From Symbiodinium natans (Eukaryota; Sar; Dinophyceae; Suessiales; Symbiodiniaceae), in contig CAJNDS010002535.1 in NCBI GenBank assembly GCA_905221605.1, forward strand, positions 1,028,001 to 1,092,000: a stretch of DNA of 64,000 nt, read 5' to 3'. Under the pieces are notes generated by a model. The model did no database searches. It was given only the letters and a program-made list of their open reading frames with translations, and was not told the DNA's origin. Each line of letters begins with the position of its first letter. Position 1 is the stretch's first letter. Shown here one piece after another: positions 57,051 through 64,000 of this stretch. A program made the translations under genes and the position numbers.

Positions 57051-57325
57051 CTGAGGAAGGGCTGCCCCCGCGACCTTTTCACAGCCTAATTTCGGTCAAG
57101 GGGGGGTCGTATTTTTGGATTTTAAAGGCAAAATAGTCTTTGGAGACCCTCCTTGCCTCAAACTCCGACCCCCCCTTGAGAGGGAAAGTTTACCTCAAAA
57201 AACACCCCAAAACGGGGACCTCAGGCTTGGCCTAGACCCGCAATGAAAATGCGAATTTTTAGTACTGAAATCGAGGGTTCTGGGTGGCCTCTCGTTTTCT
57301 GGGTTTTTGTGTTTTTCAAGTTTAT
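57051..57325 (+). repeat. ~280 bp dispersed repeat, copy 1
   Basis: Landmarks: CCCCCGCGACCTTTTCACAG, TTTTAAAGGCAAAATAGTCT, CCTTGCCTCAAACTCCGACC, CCTTGAGAGGGAAAGTTT, TTTTTAGTACTGAAATCGA and CTCTCGTTTTCTGG in this order. Another copy is at 62706-62990, with partial copies at 57335-57475, 61845-61950 and 62495-62600. Confidence 0.85.
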
Positions 57326-57334
57326 CAAGACTTT

Positions 57335-57640
57335 TCCGCGACCTTTTTCACAATGATTTTGGTCGGGGGGGGGGGGGGATCATTTTTCGATTTTAAAGGC
57401 AAAATAATCTTCGGAGACCCCTCCTTGCATGAGGGAAAATTTGCTTCCAAAAACACCCCAAATGGGGGGGACCCCAGGCTTTTTTTCCCTTCTTTTTTCA
57501 GGGTTTTTTTTATTTTTTAAAATTTTTCAAGATTTGAGCCTCAGTTTAGGATTTCAAGACCTCAAAGCCTCGCGTGGTTTAGTATCTCCACCTCCTCGTT
57601 TGTTAAGTGGAAGTCATTCATTTTGTTATTGAACCATCCT
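57335..57640. other. Partial dispersed repeat and unique flank
   Basis: A partial copy of the ~280 bp repeat (57335-57475), with a 14-15 G run at about 57365, then TTTTT-rich sequence. No gene. Confidence 0.6.
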
Positions 57641-58299
57641 AATAAAAAGAAGAAACTTTTTATTTCTAATGTTATGGGAACTTCGGGTGGGTGGGTGGGT
57701 ATTTTTCGATGTTCTAAACACAGAGCCTAAACGAGAAACTGCTCGACCAGGAGCTCTTGAACCCTAAACCCTAAACCCTAAACCCTAAACCCTAAACCCT
57801 AAACCTTAAACCCTAGACCCTAAGGCCAAGACAAAAACCTTGCAGCAAGCACCTGTCCTTAACCCTATACCCTATACCATAAAAAAAATCCTAAAACCTA
57901 AAACCTAAACCCTAAACCCTAAACCCGAAACTGGGCACCAGGCTCTCCATCGTGTTGATGTTGTCATCTTCCTCGGCTGCACCCCCCCCCCCCCCCCCCC
58001 CCCCCCCCGTCAAACCCCAAAGCCCTAAACCCTACACTTTCTCCGGAAAAAGTACATCTTTTATTGGGATACAAGCATGATTACAGGCATTTACAGTTTT
58101 TTATGCTTGTAAACCACCTAAAAATGTACTTTTTTCGAGGAAAACTGTGTGTTCCAATGACCCCAAACCCTATTCCTGAACTCTAACTCTAAACCTTCCA
58201 TGGGATCCTCAAAAGTGTACTTTTTCCGAGGGGAATAGTATTTGGGAACCACCTAATAAACCCTAAACCCTAAACCCTAAACCGAAACCCTAAATTTTA
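57641..58299. other. Telomere-type tracts and homopolymer
   Basis: CCCTAAA runs lie at 57760-57830, 57898-57930 and 58258-58285, and a 27 base C run at 57982-58008. The word TGTACTTTTT(T/C)CGAGG occurs three times, in both orientations, between 58035 and 58235. No gene. Confidence 0.7.
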
Positions 58300-58560
58300 G
58301 AGGCTTCGCCCTGATGTGCCAGCGCAGAATATTGGTTAAACGGAAAATTTCACGGTTGCCTCGTTGAAGACATGAAGACAAGAGCATGTTGAAACAACTA
58401 AAGACATGGCGAGTAAAGAAGTTCAAGGCCTGGCAATTTTGATCACAAAGCACCGAGACTAGCTCCAAAGGCTTGGCAAGACTTTTGGTCACAAAGCTTC
58501 GAAACTAGCTCCATGGCCTGGCAAGGGAGTTTTGGTCACGAGGCTTCGAAACTAAGTAGA
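58300..58560. repeat. ~70-85 bp tandem repeat, two to three diverged units
   Basis: CAAGGCTTGGCAAGACTTTT or a close variant, then GGTCACAAAGCTTCGAAACT and AGCTCCA, repeats at about 58420, 58460 and 58510. Confidence 0.6.
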
Positions 58561-59030
58561 TTGTGCCCTCTATTTTTGCGAAAAGACCGTATCAAAAAAA
58601 ATGACTAGTCCCACGAAGGAATAAACATCTCAATTTACTTAAACCACCCTCTTTTGTGTGAGAAGACCGCGTCGCAGTTACATTTCGCAAGAAGTCTTCG
58701 GTTTACTCGAATCTCTTTGGTCCCTATCTTCAATTTACTTCAACCTCCTTGCCGAAAATCCCTATGTTTACGGTTTAGAAGTAAATTGATGGCAATACTC
58801 CAATTGCCAATTTTTTTGTGACTTTTGACCCGTCTGGACCTTTACAAACCCTCAACCTAGTGCTAAAGCACAAGTGTATTTGCTAGTGGTTGTTGAAGTT
58901 TTTCGGCCAGGAGGTTTAAGTAAATTGAAAATATGGACCAACCAGTTTGAGTAAATCGGAGACTTCTTACGAAATTGTTGTAACATAGGAATTTTGGCTA
59001 GTGCCTTTTGATGCTTTTCGGCACAGAGCT
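58561..59030. other. Unique AT-rich spacer
   Basis: No gene seen. The words CAATTTACTT and AGTAAATTGA recur in both orientations, suggesting an old inverted repeat. Confidence 0.4.
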
Positions 59031-59373
59031 TTTAGGGTTTAGGGTTTAGGGTTTAGGGTTTAGGGTTTAGGGTTTAGGGTTTAGGGTTTAGGGTTTAGGG
59101 TTTAGGGTTTAGGGTTTAGGGTTTAGGTTTTTAGGGTTTAGGGTTTAGGGTTTAGGCTAAGGGTTTTTAGGGTTTAGGTTTACGGGTTTTAAGGGTTAGG
59201 GTTTAGGGTTTGGGTTTAGGGTTTAGGGTGTTTAGGGTTTAGGGTTTAGGTTTAGGGTTTAGGGTTTAGGGTTTATGGCTTTTAGGGTTTAGGGTTTAGG
59301 GTTTAGGGTTTAGGGTTTAGGGTTTAGGGTTTAGGGTTTAGGGTTTAGGGTTTAGGGTTTAGGGTTTAGGGTT
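59031..59373 (+). repeat. TTTAGGG telomere-type array (~340 bp)
   Basis: About 47 units, mostly perfect, with a few decayed units between 59120 and 59285. Confidence 0.97.
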
Positions 59374-59478
59374 CAGCATCTCAGGTCCAAGCATTCACTT
59401 GTCAAGAAATTACTCCAGGAAAATACCCACCCGCCCGAAGAATCCCACAACATTAAGAAAATATTTCACTTATGGAAC

Positions 59479-60318
59479 GACCTTGCCCAATAAAAAAATG
59501 ACCTTGCCCAATACAAAAATGACCTTGCCCAGTAAAAAAATGACCTTGCCCAGTAAAAAAATGACCTTGCCCAGTAAAAAAATGACCTTGCCCAGTAAAA
59601 AAATGACCTTGCCCAGTAAAAAAATGACCTTGCCCAGTAATGACCTTGCCCAGTAAAAAAATGGCCTTGCCCAGTAAAAAAATGACCTTGCCCAGTAAAA
59701 AAATGACCTTGCCAGTAAAAAAATGACCTTGCCCAGTAAAAAAATGACCTTGCCCAGTAAAAAAAATTGGGGATTGCCCATAAACACATGAACTTGCCCC
59801 AGTAAACAAATGCCCTGGGCCCAGTAAAAAAATGAACCTTTCCGCAGTAAAAAAATGACCTTGGCCCAGGGTAAAAAAAGGTGACCTTGCCCGTAAAAAA
59901 AGGACCTTGCCCCTAAAAAAAACTTCCTTGCCCATAAAGAAAATGACCTTGCACAGTAAAAAAATGAAACCTTGCACAGTACAACATGACCTGCCAGTTA
60001 ATGACCTTGCCCCAGTAAAAAATACCTTGCCCAGTACAAAAATGAACCTTGCCCGTAAAAAATGACCTTGCCCAGTAAAAAATGACCTTTCCCAGAAAAA
60101 GATGAACCTTCGCCCGTAAACAGAGACCTTGCCCGTAACCTTTTTTCTTGGGTCAAGGTCATCTGTTTACTGGGCAAGGTCATTTTTGTACTGGGCAAGT
60201 CGTTTTTTTGGACGAAACGACCTTGCCCAGTAAAAAAATGACCTTGCCCAGTAAAAAGATGACCTTGCCCAGTAAAAAAATGACCTTGCCCAGTAAAAAA
60301 ATGACCTTGCCCAGTAAC
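59479..60318 (-). repeat. 21 bp satellite (ATGACCTTGCCCAGTAAAAAA) with an inverted segment
   Basis: About 38 units. Units from 59479 to 59760 are nearly perfect, those from 59761 to 60140 are decayed, a short block at about 60150-60210 is in the opposite orientation (TACTGGGCAAGGTCAT), and 60220-60318 returns to the first orientation with perfect units. The 21 bp period keeps frames open and gives (GQGHFFT)n-type frames on the - strand. I do not regard these as genes. Confidence 0.95.
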
Positions 60319-60351
60319 TCCTTAACATTTAAATTATATATGAAAGAGAGG

Positions 60352-60431
60352 TTTAGGGTTTAGGGTTTAGGGTTTAAGGTTTAGGGTTTAGGGTTTAGGG
60401 TTTAGGGTTTAGGGTTTAGGGTTTAGGGTTT
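60352..60431 (+). repeat. TTTAGGG telomere-type array (~80 bp)
   Basis: About eleven units, one with TTTAAGG. Confidence 0.95.
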
Positions 60432-60441
60432 GCCCACTGAA

Positions 60442-60482
60442 GCGACGCGCCTCGACCCAAGGGGTCGTGGGCGGCGCGTCGC
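60442..60482. other. Strong hairpin
   Basis: GCGACGCGCC and its exact reverse complement GGCGCGTCGC enclose CGACCC...GGGTCG, giving a GC-rich stem of at least 15 bp around a short loop. It directly follows a telomere-type array. Confidence 0.7.
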
Positions 60483-60611
60483 GCGAAAGCTAAAACCCCA
60501 CCCCAAGACCACCCAAACCTTACTCTATTAGGGTTAGGGTTTTTTTGTGGGATAGTTCTCTCGTTGCTTTGTATTTTCTGCTGTAGTTGTGGATTGTGAC
60601 AAAATAAATCA

Positions 60612-60759
60612 AAACGAAAAGCAAAGCAGAGGGCAACAGTCTCCTTATACGTTGTGTTTTTACGCGCGAGTAGGCCCGGCAGGGGCAACCGATTCTGCGC
60701 TCGGGGCCGCGGCGCCATCGCTCGTTGTCACTGCGCTCCGTGGCGCCGCTGTGTACAAG
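60612..60759 (+). repeat. Duplicated ~148 bp block, copy 1
   Basis: From AACGAAAAGCAAAGCAGAGG to GCCGCTGTGTACAA. It repeats at 60993-61139 with about ten differences. It contains TTTTTACGCGCGAGTAGG and GCTCGGGGCCGCGGCGCC. A CTCTCGTTGCTTT-GTATTCTCTGCTGTAG word nearby also occurs twice (60557 and 60768). Confidence 0.85.
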
Positions 60760-60992
60760 AACGCTCCTTGTTCTCTCGTTGCTTTTGTATTCTCTGCTGT
60801 AGTGGATATCTTAATAAAAATCATAAACGTTTTACCCCAAAAGGGCCACAAGAGTACTAGAAGGCACCCACGAGGCCCCAAGAGCCACCAAAAGGCTTCA
60901 AAAGGCCCCCTAGAAGAAGGTGACCTCCAGGATTTGCTCGGGCCCGCAATGAAAAATGCTATTTTTAATACAGAAATCGATGGTGTTGGGCA

Positions 60993-61139
60993 CAACGAAA
61001 AGTAAAGCAGGGGGCAACAGTCTGCTTATACGTTGTGTTTTTACGCGCGAGTAGGCCCGGCAGGGAGCACCGATTCCGCGCTCGGGGCCGCGGCGCCATC
61101 GCTCGTTGACACTGCGCTCCGCAGCGCCGCTGTGTACAA
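60993..61139 (+). repeat. Duplicated ~148 bp block, copy 2
   Basis: Second copy of 60612-60759. Between the copies lies 60820-60985, which has a coding-like Ser/Lys/Gly frame and a fragment of the ~280 bp dispersed repeat (CCCGCAATGAAAAATGC). Confidence 0.85.
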
Positions 61140-61254
61140 AGGCCTCTGGGAGGCCCCTGGAGGGCCTGGGAAGATCACCCTGGAAAGCCACTGCGCCCCT
61201 GGCCAGCTTGGGAGCCCCTGGAAGCCCTTTGAGATCCCTAGAAGGCCCCTACGA

Positions 61255-61375
61255 GGCCCCTGGCAAGGCCCCTGGCAAGGCCCCTGGCAAGGCCCCTGGC
61301 AAGGCCCCTGGCAAGGCCCCTGGCAAGGCCCCTGGCAAGGCCCCTGGCAAGGCCCCTGGCAAGGCCCCTGGCAAG
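61255..61375. repeat. 12 bp tandem repeat TGGCAAGGCCCC
   Basis: About ten perfect units. The period is a multiple of three, so Ala-Pro-Gly-Lys and Gly-Pro-Cys-Gln repeat frames appear on the two strands. Confidence 0.97.
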
Positions 61376-61391
61376 CCCCATGGAAGCCCCA

Positions 61392-61485
61392 GCGCGCGTG
61401 ACGCCCGTGACGTGCGTGACGCCCGTGACGCGCGTGACGCCCGTGACGCGCGTGACGCCCGTGACGCGCGTGACGCGCGTGACGG
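61392..61485. repeat. 9 bp tandem repeat GACGC(C/G)CGT
   Basis: About ten units alternating CGCCCGTGA and CGCGCGTGA. It gives Asp-Ala-Arg and Arg-His-Ala repeat frames. Confidence 0.95.
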
Positions 61486-61947
61486 CGCAAGGCCCTGAAT
61501 CCGAAACCCTAAAGGCCCTGAATCCTAAATCCTAACTGAAAAGGCCTCCCCTAAATCTAAAGCCTCCCAAAGAGCAATCCTGAATCCTAAACCCTAAAAG
61601 CGGAATCTAAAAACCCCCCGGCCTCCCCGGAAACCCCCCCTTGAGAGCCCTAAACCCCGGAAACTAAACCTGAAGCCGGGCCTCCCCGGAACCTAATTAC
61701 GCCTAGGGCCTCCCGGAATACTAAATTGAAATCCGGCCTCCCCAAATACTCGTTACGACCCGTGCCCCCAAAAGCTAAACCGGAAGCAGGGCCTCCCCGC
61801 CTCCTACCGGGCCTCCCCGAATACGTTTTACGAAGCCGGGTGGTCAATTCCGACCCGATTTGAGAGGGAGTTTTGACCCTCAATTATGGCTCTCGTTTTC
61901 TGGATTTTGACCAAAACGGCCCCTCCCAGCCAAGAGGAAGCAAGTCC
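61486..61947. other. Transition to 31 bp satellite
   Basis: Diverged single units of the 31 bp satellite (CGGGCCTCCCCGG words), CCTAAATCC/CCCTAAA words, and a partial ~280 bp repeat from about 61845. No gene. Confidence 0.6.
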
Positions 61948-62490
61948 CCGGGCCTCCCCGGAATACTAAATTACGAAGCCGGGCCTCCCCGGAATACTAA
62001 ATTACGAAGCCGGGCCTTCCCGGAATAGTAAATTACGAAGCCGGGCCTCCCCGGAATACTAAATTACGAAGCCGGGCCTCCCCGGAATACTAAATTACGA
62101 AGCCGGGCCTCCCCGGAATACTAAATGACGAAGCCGGGCCTCCCCGGAATACTAAATTACGAAGCCGGGCCTCCCCGGAATACTAAATTACGAAGCCGGG
62201 CCTCCCCGGAATACTAAATTACGAAGCCGGGCCTCCCCGGAATACTAAATTACGAAGCCGGGCCTCCCCGGAATACTAAATTACGAAGCCGGGCCTCCCC
62301 GGAATACTAAATTACGAAGCCGGGCCTCCCGGAATACTAAATTACGAAGCCGGGCCTCCCGCGATACTAGGTTCTACCAAATCACGAAGCCGGGCCTCCC
62401 CGGAATACTAAATTACGAAGCCGGGCCTGCCCGAATACTAAATTACGAAGCCGGGCCTCCCCGGAATACTAAATTACGAAGCCGGCCTCG
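61948..62490. repeat. 31 bp satellite, block 1
   Basis: About 17 units built from ATTACGAAGCCGGGCC followed by TCCCCGGAATACTAA. Units are almost identical. Each has an internal CCGGG...CCCGG partial palindrome. Confidence 0.97.
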
Positions 62491-63007
62491 CCAAATGAGG
62501 GGGACCCCAGGATCGGCCCGGGTCCCTATTAAAAGTGCGATTTTTTAGTACTGAAATCGACGGTTCTGGGTGGGCTCTCGTTTTCTGGGTTTTTTGACCA
62601 AAACGGAGCTTTCACCTCAGGATTGCAAGTTTTTCAAGGTTTTTCAAGGTTTTTCAGCGTTTTTCAATGTTTTTTAAGGTTTTTCAATGTTTTTCAGTGT
62701 TTTTAAGCCTCAGAAGGGCCGCCCCCGCGACCTTTTCACAGCCTAGTTTTGGTCAAGGGGGGGTGGTATTTTTCAATTTTAAAGGCAAAATAGTCTTCGG
62801 AGACCCCCCCTTGCCTCAAACTCCGACCCCCCCTTGAGAGGGAAAGTTTGCCTCCAAAAACACCCCAAATGAGGGGGTACCCCAGGATCGGCCCGGGTCC
62901 CTATTTAAAATGTGATTTTTTAGTACTGAAATCGACGGTCCCGGGTGGGCTCTCGTTTTCTGGATTTTTGACCAAAACGGCCCCTCCCAGCCAAGAGGAA
63001 GCAAGTC
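62491..63007 (+). repeat. ~280 bp dispersed repeat (copies 2-3) between satellite blocks
   Basis: A partial copy at 62495-62600, the GTTTTTCAAG simple tract at 62630-62705, then a full copy at 62706-62990 ending GACCAAAACGGCCCCTCCC. The same GCCAAGAGGAAGCAAGTCCC word lies before both satellite blocks (about 61930 and 62990), so the satellite and the dispersed repeat were amplified together. Confidence 0.85.
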
Positions 63008-63630
63008 CCCGGGCCTCCCCGGAATACTAAATTACGAAGCCGGGCCTCCCCGGAATACTAAATAAATTACGAAGCCGGGCCTTCCCGGAATACGAAAAAA
63101 CGAAGCCGGGCCTCCCCGGAATACTAAATTACGAAGCCGGGCCTCCCCGGAATACTAAATTACGAAGCCGGGCCTCCCCGGAATACTAAATTACGAAGCC
63201 GGGCCTCCCCGGAATACTAAATTACGAAGCCGGGCCTCCCCGGAATACTAAATTACGAAGCCGGGCCTCCCCGGAATACTAAATTACGAAGCCGGGCCTC
63301 CCCGGAATACTAAATTACGAAGCCGGGCCTCCCCGGAATACTAAATTACGAAGCCGGCCTCCCCGGAATACCCGGGCTCCCCGGAATACTAAATTACGAA
63401 GCCGGGCCTCCCCGGAATACTAAATTACGAAGCCGGGCCTCCCCGGAATATAAATTACGAAGCCGGGCCTCCCCGGAATACTAAATTGCGAAGCCGGGCC
63501 TCCCCGGAATACTAAATTACGAAGCCGGGCTTCCCCGGAATACTAAATTACGAAGCCGGGCCTCCCCGGAATACTAAATTACGAAGCCGGGCCTCGCCCG
63601 AATACTAAATTACGAAGCCGGGCCTCCCCA
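63008..63630. repeat. 31 bp satellite, block 2
   Basis: About 20 units of the same satellite as block 1, a few with indels or substitutions. Confidence 0.97.
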
Positions 63631-63645
63631 GAGAGGCCCCTGAAT

Positions 63646-63902
63646 CCTAAATCCTAAATCCTAAATCCTAAATCCTAAATCCTAAATCCTAAATCCTAAA
63701 TCCTAAATCCTAAATCCTAAATCCTAAATCCTAAATCCTAAATCCTAAATCCTAAATCCTAAATCCTAAATCCTAAATCCTAAATCCTAAATCCTAAATC
63801 CTAAATCCTAAATCCTAAATCCTAAATCCTAAATCCTAAATCCTAAATCCTAAATCCTAAATCCTAAATCCTAAATCCTAAATCCTAAATCCTAAATCCT
63901 AA
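63646..63902. repeat. CCTAAAT (TTTAGGA) variant telomere-type array
   Basis: About 36 perfect tandem units of CCTAAAT. It differs by one base from CCCTAAA and contains no canonical unit inside, so it was amplified as the variant. Confidence 0.97.
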
Positions 63903-64000
63903 TTTTTAAAGGGGAAGGATGGGGGTCTAGGCTTTAGGGTAATAAAATATGCTTTAGGGCTGTACGCCCTGTTCCCTCTTTCAAAGCTGTGAGGAGTGCG
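63903..64000. other. Window end, no feature
   Basis: Short unique sequence with two GCTTTAGGG-like words. Confidence 0.5.

Noticed and set aside
59453-59977. Frames of up to 174 codons with GQGHFFT-type repeats
   Set aside because: They are a direct result of the 21 bp satellite, whose period is a multiple of three, and are open in all - strand frames equally.
61041-61498. Frames with APGK, GPCQ, RDA and RHA repeats
   Set aside because: Produced by 12 bp and 9 bp tandem repeats on both strands.
61948-63630. 31 bp direct repeats as a CRISPR array
   Set aside because: Units are contiguous without variable spacers, and the context is eukaryotic satellite DNA with no cas genes.
1-64000. tRNA, rRNA, spliceosomal or SL RNA genes
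   Set aside because: No cloverleaf with A and B boxes, rRNA core or complete spliced-leader gene was recognised by eye. Small diverged RNAs could have been missed.

Overview
The window looks like nuclear DNA of a dinoflagellate (Symbiodiniaceae, Polarella or similar). The reasons are: very many perfect and decayed TTTAGGG/CCCTAAA telomere-type tracts scattered through intergenic DNA; very low gene density; GC-rich copia, LINE, DIRS-like and Helitron-like relics whose protein style is typical of dinoflagellates (gag with a single CCHC knuckle, a C5-methyltransferase-like domain inside copia pol, a USP-type deubiquitinase domain at the end of a LINE); and possible spliced-leader remnants. There are no bacterial operons, tRNAs, rRNAs or CRISPR arrays. 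Identifications rest on reading motifs by eye; no database search was possible.

Layout. 1-5.2 kb: a truncated copia gag and a gag-like/CCCH retroelement on the + strand. 5.2-10.1 kb: telomere-motif-rich intergenic DNA with a ~600 bp segmental duplication and one small intact gene for a probably acylated protein (8385-8606). 10.5-11.1 kb: an RT-associated RNase H fragment. 11.5-13.9 kb (- strand): the 3' part of a LINE with zinc fingers, a helical domain and a USP domain. 14.1-18.2 kb (+): a decayed Ty1/copia element with gag, CCHC, protease and a methyltransferase-like domain, cut off before integrase by a TA microsatellite. 18.2-25.7 kb: gene-poor. 25.7-26.7 kb: a membrane-anchored FkbM-type methyltransferase gene with one frameshift. 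27.7-35.5 kb (-): a longer LINE copy with an APE endonuclease, but with the reverse transcriptase missing. 35.5-43.6 kb: AT-rich microsatellite and minisatellite DNA with telomere-like tracts. 43.7-46.0 kb (-): the N-terminal part of a Helitron-like protein. 46.5-57.0 kb: a TTTAGGG-containing minisatellite split by an apparently young 8.9 kb LTR element (47373-56237, - strand). 57-64 kb: a stack of satellites (21 bp, 12 bp, 9 bp and 31 bp units), perfect TTTAGGG arrays and a TTTAGGA variant array.

The most notable system is the LTR element. Its 304/306 bp LTRs differ by one substitution plus the length of a G run. It has a 5 bp TAGGG target duplication, a primer-binding site complementary to the anticodon arm of an initiator-type tRNA-Met (as in Drosophila copia), and a polypurine tract. 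It carries two long intact ORFs (835 and 1783 codons) that overlap by 10 bp in a -1 relation. These encode WW, S1-like and six CCCH-type zinc-finger segments, but no recognisable protease, integrase, reverse transcriptase or RNase H. It appears to be a recently mobile, protein-coding but pol-less LTR element that depends on another element for transposition.

A second notable system is the pair of LINE copies. Both carry a USP deubiquitinase domain that lies in the -1 frame of a preceding helical ORF, and both have a long second reading frame open across that helical ORF.
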